The notes under the pieces: model-generated
The model's database searches: none
Seen by the model: the letters and a program-made list of their open reading frames with translations, nothing else
Told to the model about the DNA's origin: nothing
In this document: positions 40,385 to 52,308 of the stretch, in pieces
Layout: every line of letters starts with the position of its first letter
How positions within the stretch are numbered: the stretch's first letter is position 1
Source of the DNA: Pezicula radicicola
Taxonomy: Eukaryota; Ascomycota; Leotiomycetes; Helotiales; Dermateaceae
Reading direction: 5' to 3'
DNA length: 64,000 nucleotides
Assembly: GCA_003008705.1 (NCBI GenBank)
Contig: PDUO01000058.1
Coordinates: 128,263-192,262 of the forward strand
Made by a program: the position numbers and the translations under genes

Positions 40385-41544
40385 ATGTCTCAAACCTTCA
40401 CCAAAGTGACTCAAGTGAGGGCCAATTCCTCCCAGTCTGAATCTAGCGAGTATGGAAACGAAAAACAAATTCACGAGACTCAGTCAGATAAAAATCCAGC
40501 TTACAGAAATATCTCCCCTCCCGTCCATGTCGAAAATGTGGCAAAGACAGAGTCGGTGGAATCTAAGGAGCCTATTGATGACCTACTATGGTCTCGCATC
40601 CGAGCAAGATTCAGAGATCCATTCGCAGAATTCTTTGGCGTCTTCATCATGATTCTCTTTGGAGATGGAAGTGTAGCTCAAGTTGTTCTCAGCAATGGTA
40701 CCAAGGGACAGTATCAGAGTATCACATGGGGGTCAGTAATCCACTCTATCATCATAGCTACCTCACTAACACAACAATGACAGCTGGGCTCTTGGAGTTA
40801 TGCTAGGAGTTCATGTTGCCGGCGTGTCAGGAGCTCATCTCAATCCAGCAATAACATTCAGCTGCTGCGTCTTCCGAAAGTTTCCCTGGCGAAAATTTCC
40901 CGCCTACATGCTAGCACAAACACTAGGAGCTCTTTGCGCAGCTGCAGTTGTCTATGGCAACTACAAGTCGGCTATCGATACCTTTGAAGGCGGAACCAAT
41001 ATTCGAACTGTTCCACCAGCTGCCAACGCTACAGCAGGAGTCTTCTGCACATACCCACAACCATTCTTGACTACCACAGGACAGTTCTTCTCCGAGTTCG
41101 TCGATAGTACTATTCTCATGTTTGTTATCTTTGCTTTGAAAGATCAAGGGAATCTCCCTGCTGGTATCACGACACCACTTGCGCTCTTCATGCTCATCTT
41201 TGGACTTGGTGGTTGCTTCGGTTTTGAGACTGGATACGCGATGAACTTTGCGCGAGACTTCGGGCCACGACTTTTTACATATATGGTAGGTTACGGAACG
41301 GAAGTTTGGAGTGCGGGAAATTATTATTTCTGGGTTAGTGTTCCTTTTCGTCGCTTATTGTCAAGACTTACTAACAATCTTCTAGATTCCAATGGTAGCC
41401 CCATTTTTCGGCTGTTGCTTTGGTGGCTTCCTTTATGATGTTTTTCTCTATACTGGTGAAAGTCCTATCAATACTCCTTGGATGGGATTGAAACGCCTTA
41501 TCCGACCACACAATTTTGGCAGACCGGATGGATCTGTAGCATAA
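40385..41544 (+). CDS. Aquaglyceroporin (MIP family)
   Basis: Plasma-membrane channel for glycerol and water. Exons 40385-40731, 40784-41333 and 41386-41544 give 351 aa with an 80-residue polar N-terminal tail and six membrane segments. The first pore motif is canonical (SGAHLNPAITF). The second reads GYAMNFARDFGPRL, so the NPA box is NFA; the Asp after it (ARD) marks the glycerol-conducting branch. The FAEFFGVFIMILFG start of helix 1 is typical. Substrate class is inferred from the ARD signature and from the glycerol kinase gene next door. Confidence 0.93.
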
Positions 41545-42647
41545 GAGTGCCCTAGTATGTTGCGATGCATACTAGAGAAAAGTTGAAGTTGAGAAGATAT
41601 TTGGAAGGAGGTGTTGAGAGTTGTGGTATCTAATGACCTTTCCACTTAGTGTAGTATGTCGTCGCTTTCAAATTTCTTTTGGTGATCAAGTGACGAGATT
41701 CAGTTTATGTTTCTTGTCACGGAGAAGATATTCTGCGAGTTCTACAAATAGACGATGAACTAATCATGGTTTTGACATTCTATGTTGGCAGTGTTGATAT
41801 GTACCCCTGAGATGTTCCATTATGATATAATACTCTATTCTAGAGTCCAGCCATATCATCGAATGAACTCACGGTCTATATCTTCTATAGAAAACTATCC
41901 GTACAATGCAAACACTACCACGTGACTATATTTCAGAGGATAACCTACGTAGGGGCATGGTAACCAACTTGATTTGAGTAAGTCAAGTCAACCGAGTTAC
42001 TAAGTTATTGTTTGAATTGAATAAAATGATACTGTCTAAACTTATGATTTCAGGAACGGATTCCTGAACTAAATAATTCATAAGCCGTCAGTAAAGATTC
42101 AGTGCGACAAGATAGGGGTCTTCGCTTAAAATTGAATCATGTGACCAAGTCCAATCCCGTGCGCGCATTGAAGGAGCAGTCAAACTGGAATGAGCTAGGT
42201 TTAGAACAGAAAGTAATTATTATCATATGTCGGCCACAAATCACGTGTAATACTAATATAACCTCATTTCCACTGCCCGCCATGGCCTCTAATTTGTGGA
42301 GGATCAGAGCACTGGTGGGTTGACTATTTGACATCAAAAACTACTCAATTAGTATGGGAAACGAGGCCCTTGCGATGCTCATTTTGTGTATATATACATG
42401 ATTTCATACTATTACTCATACTCTCATATTTTACCACTTTCTACTTTATGGTGCTCGAGGGTTCATATCATATAAACCAATAGAACAATTTGAATAGTCG
42501 AAAGATTGCACGATAATACAGACTTATCTTACGGTATCTTCACAAGTCATAAAATACAGCACAGAATTCAATTTTGCTCAACACATGATTGCAATTTGTC
42601 ACGCACAGTACCATTCATTAAAGTCATCAATACATCTATAATAACCA
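41545..42647. other. Intergenic region between convergent genes
   Basis: 1.1 kb, AT-rich, with a block resembling GAGTTACT-containing repeats near 41970-42010 (see findings). No gene recognised. Confidence 0.4.
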
Positions 42648-44325
42648 CTACAAAGTATATCTGAAACCTTCCTGACCCTCAATAATCTTCCCACCTCCCT
42701 CAGCTCTCTTATTAGCACGATGAAACTTAACGGTAAGCAACCCCGTAATACTACAAAAGCCAATTAGTAAACAATAACTCCTTAGGACTTAGGAACAAAC
42801 ACGACTTACATCAAGACCAAGCCATTCGCAATCATAGTAGCCTCAATACCAGGCACATACTTAGGAGCATCCTGATCTCTAAAAACCGTGCCCCCAATAA
42901 TCCCACCAATACCACCAAAACCAACCAAAGTAGCAGAACAAAGCGCCCTCTTCCACTGTCCTCTAATATTATTAGCCTGATAAGTAAGAATAGCAGGAAT
43001 ATTGGCATTTCCTGCAACCGTAGCGAGGAAGACTCCAAAGTAACGAACTCCATTGTTGGAAGCGAATCCGAGGAGTGGAAGTCCTATTAATCCTAGTACT
43101 GCGTTGAAAGCGACGATCGGGCTACGGACGTGATATTTATCGCCAAACATGGCCATTCCGTACATTACAATGGCTGCTGCGACGTATGGTGGTGCTACTA
43201 AGCATTGAGAGGCTGCGATCGAGAATCCCATTCCCTCGCGAAGGATGACGGGAAGGAAGTATGCGATTGCGTAGGTATTTGTTGTTGTTAGACCGAAGAG
43301 TAATCCGAATGCCCAGACTTTGAGATCTAGTGCATTCTTCATGTATTCACTAAGGTTAAAGGTTGTGGGAATTGCATCGTGTCTGTCTTTTTCGATTCGT
43401 GCTACCATGAATTCGCATTCTTTCTCGTTGAGAAAATGCCATGATTTTGAGGCGAGTTCGGGAAAGTCGACAATTAGGAAGTAACCAATGATTCCAAAGG
43501 CGCAAGTAATGATACCCTCCATCTATATGTCATTTATCAGTGACAGGGTTTGAATTGAGTAAACCGCAGTTACTCACAATAAAAATCCATCTCCAACCCG
43601 ACAAGTTCGAAGTCCCATCCATCTGCATTATACCATAGGCCATAATACCCGATATAGCAGAAGCAGCACTTCCAATCAAATAGAAAACAGCATTTCGTTT
43701 CTGTAGTTCATATCGTGTGTACCATGTACTAAGAAGGTAAGCGCAACCAGGGAAGAATCCAGCTTCGAGAACTCCAAGAATAACTCGAAGACCGAGCATC
43801 TGATCCCATTTCTTGACGAAACCAAAACACTTTCTGATATCAGCCAGGTTACGAACTCGAGGGTTTAGTTGTACTCACAATCATACATGCTCCCCATAAA
43901 ATTGTAATGGCTGGAAGAAAAATACGAGGTCCGACTTTTCGTAGGACGACCGTTGCTGGTGGTTGGAAGAGGACATAGGGAATGAAAAAGATAAGTACAA
44001 TAAGACTATATCTGTCTCCTGTAAGTTTTAGGCCTTTAGCCATCCTGTGCAAGGATTGTCAGTCTTTCGTGTTTTTATCAGGGAGAAAACAATGCAAAGG
44101 GGTATTGAAGTACCCAGCGATATTAGCAGCTCCGAGATTGGTTCTATCCATCAAACTACACATGTATAGAAGACCCAAAACAATAACAAGACGTCGATCC
44201 ACCTTACGAATAATTCTGCGCTGTTCCACAGGTGAGAACTCCGCAATTCGTGCATCTTGAAACTCATCGCTAACGGAACGCTCAATATGCTGTTCAGCAC
44301 TCTTCTCAGGATCCTGCGAAGACAT
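42648..44325 (-). CDS. MFS transporter, allantoate permease (Dal5/ACS) type
   Basis: Twelve-helix symporter of the anion:cation symporter family, which imports organic anions, vitamins or small peptides. Exons on the minus strand: 44114-44325, 43879-44044, 43578-43829, 42810-43522 and 42648-42750, giving 481 aa; all phases agree. Diagnostic segments are DRTNLGAANIAG at helix 1, PATVVLRKVGPR in the loop before helix 3, GVLEAGFFPGCAYLLSTWY in helix 4 and SGWRWIFIMEG in helix 6. Upstream in-frame codons extend to 44793, but the ATG at 44325 gives the family's usual short polar N-terminus. Substrate not determined. Confidence 0.92.
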
Positions 44326-45663
44326 GGTGATAAGTTGATGAGGAACGTATTGGTGATAATGACCTGGGGAAGTGGAACGTTCAGTGAACTTAGGAAAAAC
44401 AAACGAAACTTGTGCCTTAATACTTATACTATCCCAGTTTCCAAGATCTCTTAACCATTTTTCATTATTGATGAGATGCCAAGGTAACTCTAATGCACGA
44501 CCTCTGTTGTGGATGGCCGTGACCCCGCGTCTTGGAAATTGGCATTTCGAGGCCAAGGCGACAACAACCTCGGTGGGCGCCCGTCTTCGAGTCATTAGTG
44601 AGAGAGTTGGTCCCGGCTTTACGAGACAGATGTAGATATCTGACCATGAACAAGATCTTGGGAGGCTTGGGAGGCTTGTTCTAGAGGGACTGATTGGTAT
44701 AATTATTCGTAAATGATTCTGGAAATGTGACAAAAGATCTTGTATACGCCTCACGTCTTGCTGTTCGCGAGCTAAGTAGCCACCAGGGACCACCGTGCAA
44801 ACTTGGTCATTAGTCTTCGGATAGAAACGTTAAACATGCACTAAGCCGCGCAGTTGCCTTTTTTTTATTAGTACAGTACCGGCAGCAGATTATAACTCTC
44901 GTACGAAGGTGCAATCTGAGCTCTCATCTGCCACAACGAGATTAGGTAGTTTGATAACAACGTCTTTTGAGCAACATGTCCCACAGCATGCAATATCGTC
45001 AAGTCTCGTTTTATGGTCCTTGGGCAATGACTTGGAAGTTGTGGATATACTAAGCGCTATAATAGTCTTTCGGGAGAAATCTGGGGTTGGGCCGTTCCTC
45101 CGCCAGCCCCAGCTTGGCGTTGCGGGGAAAGTGCCTTTGAACACTTACAAAAAAGTTCTCCAAGATTTTCAGCTCTAATTGTTAAAAGCCTTCTTTCGTA
45201 TTCGGGATAGTTTTCGGCAATTAATTACCAGAGTCAGTAACGACGATGTATCTTTCCTACAATTGCATACATCCTATGCCCCATTTCTTTCAAATGAATG
45301 CTTGGCATTTCAATGGCCGACTATTAGTGTTATGAAACAGCATTAGAGCAGAAATCCATCTTGCCTAAGAATAGTGTTTATGAGATTTAGCCAGCTGCTA
45401 AGTCTTGGAGTCCCAAGGGCTGGTGTCGAACTGTACTGTGTTGTGTTGCAATATACCCTTCCTCAAGAGGTTCAAGTGAAAGCTATGCTCGTTCTTCATC
45501 CCTTTTCATCATTTATTCAAATAAAAATAGTGGTGATACTTCTCATCTCCTCTATATCTTTCTCTTAGAAACAAGATTCTACCCATCTATCAATCTATCT
45601 AGAAATCTCCAGGAACTCATTCCCCGCCCCCGCCCCAACCCNCCCCCCTCCCCCTCCCACTGC
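44326..45663. other. Intergenic region, no gene recognised
   Basis: 1.3 kb. A frame at 44909-45178 (plus) is open but resembles nothing known. A C-rich tract with one undetermined base (N at 45642) lies just downstream of the next gene's stop codon. Confidence 0.45.
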
Positions 45664-46386
45664 CTACACATCATCCGGTCTTCCGACCTCGCGAAAATCT
45701 CCAGTATGATACAACACTTCTGGCTTGATGACAGAAACGCGCCATTGGCCCTCAACCTTCACAAGAGTCTGTTCCATCCAACTTCTCCCATCACTTATCT
45801 CCGAAATCTTACACATAGGATTCGCGAAATCTTCGCCGACAAGTCGACGTCCATGACTTGCCATCTGTTGCCATTCAACGACAATTTCATTCTCAGTTAC
45901 GGATTTGAAATATGGAGTTCCGAGCAGATGCTGTGTCGCAATTGCTTTTACGCCCAGGTGCTTTGGTCCTAACCACTAAACGATCGCGAAATCAGTATTT
46001 TCCCAATCGAGTAAGTTTTAGGAGTCTATAACTGAAATATGGCTAGTTTCAGAAGTATTTGATGGAAGCGAGGTACGTGAGATGAATTAGAGATGAGATG
46101 ATAAGTCAGAGGACAATTACTTCTTCTACGAAAGCTGTAGCTGTGAAATTCATACAACCCCAAGCTGGCACAACTTTCGAGTAATCCACTATTACATCAG
46201 GAGCAAGTGATGCTCGAAGACGAAGTTTGTCCTACAAAAAGTGATTAATATATTTTCCGTCCCTAATTGAAGTTGCAAAATCTGTACCTTCCTATCATAA
46301 GCATCGGCAAGTGTTCTAGAGCACTGGCAGACATTTATGTAGTCTTGAAAGCTCAGATTTGATGGGATATATATTTCAAAGGCCAT
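45664..46386 (-). CDS. Scytalone dehydratase-like protein
   Basis: 173-aa enzyme of the SnoaL-like/scytalone dehydratase fold, which in DHN-melanin synthesis removes water from scytalone and vermelone. Exons on the minus strand: 46288-46386, 46121-46231 and 45664-45975. Compared with the Magnaporthe enzyme, Tyr30, Asp31 and Tyr50 fall at the same numbers (ADAYDRK, IVDYSKV). His86 (ATQHLLG) and His111 (MASHGRR) match its two active-site histidines, and Ser135 its Ser129. The residue matching Asn131 is Met137, and five residues are inserted before it. It may therefore act on a different substrate. It starts 272 bp from a divergent short-chain reductase. Confidence 0.82.
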
Positions 46387-46658
46387 AATGTCTTATTGAT
46401 ATTTAGAAACAGTTAGTACTACGAAAGGGAATGGAGTTTTATATATTGAAAGAATCAACAGGATCTCTCGATACTGTTAACGACCATAGGAAGAGTGGCG
46501 GCGGGGTAGATCTTGGTGGGGCCGTGGTGGGGAGACTTCCGTTCACATCTCCCCTTCTTTCTCTTGGTTGAAGAGCCTCGTAGAAACATATGCAGCATTG
46601 TTACTAGACTGTCTAGAAACTTTCTGTCTAATTGTCTTTTTTCATAACATCTTCTAGC
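46387..46658. promoter_or_regulatory. Bidirectional promoter with CreA-type GC boxes
   Basis: 272 bp between the divergent starts of the dehydratase-like and reductase genes. It holds GCGGGG at 46501-46506 and GTGGGG at 46516-46521 and 46527-46532, all fitting the carbon-repressor consensus SYGGRG. Regulation by CreA is inference only. Confidence 0.45.
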
Positions 46659-47639
46659 ATGTCGAAGCCAGAATTCACCTTACGGACAGGCATCTATCCT
46701 GCAATCGCACCAGAGCACTTCAAAGGAGCTCTTGAAGGCAAAGTAGCTATTGTAACGGGTTCCGGGCGGGGAATTGGACGAGAGATCGCCTTTGCACTTG
46801 CAAGGTCAGGAGCATATGTGGTTGTCACTGGACGGACAGAGAGCGAGGTTCATCGGACAGTAAAAGATATCGAGAGTGAGGGTCATGGCCAAGTCACTGG
46901 CGTGGTTGCAGATGTTTGCGAGAAAGCTGGCCTGGAAAGTCTTGTAAGAGAAGTATGTAACACCTAGAAGCATTTGAGACTTAATGTTAAGGAAAATTGT
47001 GATGCATTGATCTAGACTACATCCAAATTTGGCCCCGTTGATATTCTTGTCTGCAATGCTGGCACAAACACCTTCATGCCCTTTCATATGACGGACCCCG
47101 ACGAATGGTGGAAGCAAATGGAGATCATGGTCAAGGCTCCAACAGAGCTTACACGCATGATTCTTCCATCGATGAAGGAGAGGAATTCAGGGACCATAAT
47201 CTACACATCTTCTCGAGCGGCAGCGGCAGATCTTCCCTGGACAGCAGCCTACGGTTGTGCAAAAACAGCCATCACCCGTTTTGCTGGAGTCCTACAAAAT
47301 GAACTTAACGAGCTACAAAAAGATATTGCTGGATTTAACTCAAACGGCATCTCGGTCTTCTCTATCCATCCTGGTGAAGTCAAAACACGATTACACCAGA
47401 CTGCATTTCCAGAGAAAACGAAGAAGGAAGCATGGTATGTGATGGAGCATATGGAAAAGATAGGTAGAATGCATCCTGATTTTAAGGCTGAGACGCCAGC
47501 TTGGACATGCGTTTACCTTGCTGCTGGAAAGGGGAAAGGGCTTGAGGGCCGTCTCATCGATTGTACTCGAGATATTGAGGAGGTTAAGGAGTTTGTGCTA
47601 TCCACGCCAAGGGCTCGTATAACAAATGCTTGTGCATAG
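46659..47639 (+). CDS. Short-chain dehydrogenase/reductase (SDR)
   Basis: 305-aa NAD(P)-dependent oxidoreductase in two exons (46659-46952 and 47016-47639). Cofactor motif TGSGRGIG spans residues 33-40, followed by VVTGRTESE; NAG is in ILVCNAGTN; the catalytic Ser is in IIYTSSRAA and the Tyr/Lys pair in AAYGCAKTAI. The helix after the active site (residues about 180-200) and the C-terminal WTCVYLAAGKGKGLEGRL are typical of classical SDRs. Its divergent partner is scytalone-dehydratase-like, so it may reduce a related phenolic or polyketide intermediate, by analogy with naphthol reductases. That link is inference from position. Confidence 0.9.
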
Positions 47640-48255
47640 AGGGAAGCTCCTTCCGGTCCAGAACAGCACAATCTACGCAATGAAGCTTCACTGAGAACTT
47701 TGAATATGCAGCCACATTTTGCCAACCTTATCATCCTGCTTACAAGAAGTTACAAATATGGAGGTGTCTCTTGTTCAGGCTGCGTCTTGAGAACTGCCGC
47801 TTAATTTTCTCCCTGAAGCCGATAATAGATGGCTGGATTTCTGCTTCCAACAAATGGTTACTTCCCCTTTAGTCCTATATAGTGGACGGTAACTCAGTGG
47901 TCGAGGAAACCCCGAAGCTCTCCGTCCACTTTTACATCTATCCCCATATCCCAATGATATTATTTCATTCCCCTTTTTAACTACTCCGTGCAGGGTACAA
48001 CAGTACTCTTTGACATTCTATTGGAGTAACAGGGTATCGATCTACGCCAAGGTGGACAAGCTTTTCATTGTTAGGAAAGCCTCTCCAGTCCACTCCACTT
48101 AGACTGTACCACCCTTCGACTTCACCGCACCACATGTCTATACACATGTAGGAAAGCCACGACTTTAAGAGAACTACAGAAACACATTCTACTTTCAGCC
48201 TCCTCCTTATCCATCTTTTCAACATTAGTAATCAATCCATTAAACAACCTTCACC
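47640..48255. other. Intergenic region
   Basis: About 600 bp, the last part AC/CT-rich like a fungal promoter. No gene recognised. Confidence 0.4.
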
Positions 48256-48943
48256 ATGACAGATACCAAGACAGAAGTAGAAGCAGAGACAAACGCCAGA
48301 CATGTAGAAAATACTCAACAGCATATAGATTCCCTCGCCATTCTCGTAGAGTACGAAGACGAACCTCAGAGTAATGCGAATTTTTTGGTGACATTGTCCA
48401 TGGGACCTATCTTTGTAAGTAGAATCGGTTCCGCTATCAGGATAAGTCCTAATAATGGTCGTTTAGGGCTCACTTAGCGACCGTCTTGGGAAGAAGTGGT
48501 TTGTAGTTGGAGGATGCTTGATAGGAGTAATAGGATCATGTATTTCTGGTTCAGCACACACGATTCTCGGCGTTATCGGAGGTAATATCATAACAGGAGT
48601 TACCAACGCCGGCGCTGTAAGTTCTCAATACCATCCTCATCTTTGTTCCATCAAGTAAGATTACATAATCTGACTACTCGTAATTGAATGATAGATCGTC
48701 TCAATAAGTTGCATCCAAGAAATCATGCCCAATAAATTCCGACCCTGGGCAATGGGAGTCTCGCAAGCAATGGCCAGTTCCTTCGTGGTCCTCGGAACCT
48801 TCCTCGCAGCAGCATTTGTAAATGAAGATACAGGAGGTGCAGGTGGTTGGAGATGGGCATACTATTTTAACGGAATAATCTACGGTTTAACTGCCATAGT
48901 AATCACCGTCGCTTACTTCCCACGACGGCCGGTTTGTCGATAA
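48256..48943 (+). pseudogene. Truncated MFS transporter (TRI12/siderophore type)
   Basis: Three exons (48256-48414, 48467-48616, 48695-48943) with good splice sites join in frame to 185 aa. They cover a short polar N-terminus, GSLSDRLGKKWFVVGG (the helix 2-3 loop), ISCIQEIMPNKFRPWA and GGWRWAYYFNG (helix 6), typical of the TRI12-type efflux pumps for siderophores and toxins. The frame then stops (TAA at 48941) about one third of the way through the family's length; the region between the N-terminus and GSLSDR also lacks the first helix pair. No downstream exons could be joined. It is probably a degenerate remnant, although an expressed short form cannot be excluded. Confidence 0.7.
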
Positions 48944-49267
48944 GTGCACTTCTATAGCAATACGCTGTTACCACCCCCTATCACCCCAATACCAGCAATC
49001 ATATTTCAGGATCCTACCGTCTGTCTGCACAATAACACCAAAAGCAGAAGGAGAGGAAAGACCGAAGGTTATCTGTGATGATTCAAGCTCCTCTAAATGA
49101 TCAAGACCCCGAATCTAGCGGGATTTCTAATACGAATAAGCGTCCAACATTAGGTAGGCAGTAAGTAGAAGCCACTTAGATAAACGACCATTCGCCGCAA
49201 TAGCTTGTCTATACATGATCTCATTAATATTCTAGTTAAAATATCCTCTCAACAACTCGCAACGTTC
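48944..49267. other. Intergenic region between convergent genes
   Basis: About 320 bp with no recognised feature; contains no MFS C-terminal exon that would complete the upstream gene. Confidence 0.4.
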
Positions 49268-51453
49268 CTACTCACCACCCTCACCCTCCTTAACCTGCAC
49301 AAACCTCCACCCCTTCTCAGTAGGACACAACTTAACATAAATCTCCTTAGCATCCTCACTCATCTGAGCAACTCTCCCCATATGCCCCCCATAAAGATGT
49401 TGCGTATCCAATTCCAAACCATGAAACATCAACGGCAAAGCCGAAGACTTAAAATCATGATCACTAGCCTCACTTCTCGACCTCGTCTGCGTAATCATTG
49501 CCGCAAAAAATATAAGTGTGAGTAGAACAAGTAAAGCAGGTAAAGATAGCCATGCCCATCTAACACGAACGCAAGTTTGACTATGGTTTACGACGCCCAT
49601 TGCTGGAGCACTCATTCCATCGACTCCATTCTGTCGGATATATGTTGTAAGTGACTGACTGATATTTTGAAAGGTATTTTGAACACTATCAAAAGTGATA
49701 TTTCCCGTGTCATAAAACTGTAAAAGCATAGTGGGAGAACCCTCCGAAGAAGAAGGTAATGCGCGGTATACTTCTGGCGCAGAGAAAACGGTTCCGTTGA
49801 AGTAGTCTGAGACCCATCCTGCCAGTGTCCTTACATAAATTGCTTCATATTGATAAATGCATTCCGCGGGTACGATTGCTAGTGTTTCGGTGGTGTAGTT
49901 TAAGGTCGGTGATGCGAGAAAGGGTGTACTGCTATTGAAAGGGTCGGCCGAGACGTTATAGCCTAACCAGCGAGTGGTATCATCGAATTGATATCCCACG
50001 TCCAGAAGAGCTTGTTTCTGTGCTGGATTAACACACTCCATATCAGCCGTGACTAAACCCAGCCTATTGTTGGCAAAATTCCATTCCGCAGCAGAGCTAA
50101 CGAAAGTCTCTTGGAGATCACCACCTACTACCTCAGCGTTGAATTCTTGCACACAAGGATAAAATTCGCATCGAGCAGCTCCGGTGCCACGACAATTCCA
50201 ATCTGATGGCGAGGAACCCTGGATCTCAGAACAGTTAACTGTTCCCATCGTGTTGTTCAAAACCATCTCTATTGTGACATTTAGACCTGTTGGAGCCGAA
50301 GCTCCCATAGCAAAAGCTCCCCCCTCCCACTGGCTCAGATAGAATCCTGATGGTAAAGTATAGTTCAACGTGCTTTCAGTCAAATTATAATTGCTGTTTG
50401 ATATCTCGTAAGTGACATTTATTGTCTTTACTTCGTCGGAAATATCGATACAACTGCTGCAATATCCTACGGATTTATAGGTATTGGGGAAGGTACAGTT
50501 TCCTGTGCTGCAGCTGAATGGGAGGCTCATAGCTGTAGCGCTGAAGACGCCTGAATTGATTGCAGATTGAGTTCCAGTGCCGAGAGTTGATAAGCCGGCG
50601 CCAATATGTAGACCACCTGTATTTTCAAAGTAATTGGTCCGGACTATAGTTGAATTTCCTCCTGACATTGCAGTGGTACAAGAGTAATAATGGACGATAA
50701 GTTGGGCCATAGGGTCGATTGCTAGTGCTGCGACCGTGATGAAAGCTCCCAAAGACGAGACGAGGTGTCTTTCGAAGATATAAGTCGGATGTACAACAAT
50801 GGGACAATAGCACAGTGCTTACCGACCACGAAGTGACCATAGAAGTCCAATTGAACCCGCGAATCCCCGCGAAGCATCATCATATTTTGCAAGATCGAGC
50901 AATGGCCGACTCTGCCTAAACCACATCCACTTGAGCTGACTGAGACCTATTTGAAAACAAGATGTATTAGCTCTTTGCCACATAAACCAAGCCCAGAATA
51001 ATACTCACCCTGTGCAAGAATGAGAAACATTGTGGCCTTCAATATAACTACATAAATTGAAACCAGCGAGTTTATAGACAACTCATAAGGCCATGATGGT
51101 AACGTATGATCCTGGAATGGATACACGGTAGCAACAATAGCCAGCAGTGACCCCACAACCAGAAAACAACAGAGTAATTCCAGCCACCATGTTCGAAATA
51201 TACCCACGAAAGAGGAAGTTGCTGATGGCGGTTTGTAACTGGGAAGTTTTTGTTGAGAACCCTCTCTATTAAGCGTCTCCTCTAAAAAAGCCGAACTTTG
51301 AGATTTCGCGCGAGCTCCTACTTGCTTCCTTGGTATCTGCATCAACGGGGTATCATATTCTCGATCGTCGTCTTGATTGTGACCGACGTTACCTGGAGGC
51401 ACTTCATATTGGGTGTGATCAGGTGAAGACCACCACTGCTGCCTCCGGTCCAT
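49268..51453 (-). CDS. DUF3176 integral membrane protein
   Basis: 689-aa membrane protein of a fungal family of unknown function. Exons on the minus strand: 51009-51453, 50823-50946 and 49268-50768. A polar tail of about 90 residues leads to TWWLELLCCFLVVGSLLAIVA, quoted here as WWLELLCCFLVVGSLL (first membrane segment), then WPYELSINSLVSIYVVILKA (second) and LSQLKWMWF. The middle RPLLDLAKYDDASRGFAGS and LRGRHLVSSLGAFIT are signature blocks. Residues about 230-590 form a large, Cys-rich, heavily N-glycosylated outside domain, followed by a last helix (PALLVLLTLIFFAAMI). Topology suggests a receptor or sensor, but no function is established. Confidence 0.9.
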
Positions 51454-52308
51454 GGCAAGTCCTTCAAAACAATATACTTAAAATTGAAACTCGTAGTGGT
51501 CTCTCCGCAAACAATAATACATGTACTGAGGACTTCACCGTGTCTTTTTACGTACATCATTCCGTTCAGCCTTCAAGGCGCCCAGACCGGCAACCGAGAT
51601 GTCTTGATTGGCTCCCCTGTACGATGTGCCGTCGTCCGGCTGACGGGCGTTGTTAATACAGTTAAAACTTAGCGCAAACATCCCTCGGTAGCACAGCCTC
51701 AGCCGCCTGGAGGCTTATATATATATATGGTGGCTTAGTCTTAGGCTTAGGCTTAAGTACAGTTAATTTTCTAATTTATGATTTGTTCTACGAAGTACAA
51801 GTAGAATAAGTACAACATAACACAGCCTGGCATGAAGATAAAAGATACAACTGCAGTATGTTACTGAGCGTTTAAGCCACCCCACTATTATCGTTCCTAA
51901 TTATAGTTTGAACATTCGATCCACAAGTAGAGAAACAAACAAGAAGTGTGTAGAATTAAACAGTTTCATCAACTTGTTAACACAGTATTCATATACTTAC
52001 TTCTGTATACGCGACTTTCAAAGTTGGTAGTCGTACAGGTGGCCAATAAATTTCGTGATATATAACCAAACTTCTATAAACCTTAAAAGACCCAATAAAA
52101 TAATAAGACTTGTATAGAAAAGTGTTCATCACCTACTCAACTAATAAATAACTTATATCGTCTAGACACCAAGTTCAGCTACCTCTAGGTACCATTCTAT
52201 ATTTTCCTTATTCTCCTTATCTCCTCATGTCCCGTAATACCCCCTCTAAACTCCATGTCCCCATGCAACAACATCTCCTCAATACTTCTCCATCTACAGT
52301 CCACGTTT
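51454..52308. other. Intergenic region
   Basis: 850 bp with an (AT)n run near 51717-51728 and CTTAGGCTTAGGCTTA-like short repeats near 51737-51755. No gene recognised. Confidence 0.45.

Noticed and set aside
44326..44793. 156 extra in-frame codons upstream of the Dal5-type transporter
   Set aside because: They would give an atypically long N-terminus without similarity; the ATG at 44325 fits the family.
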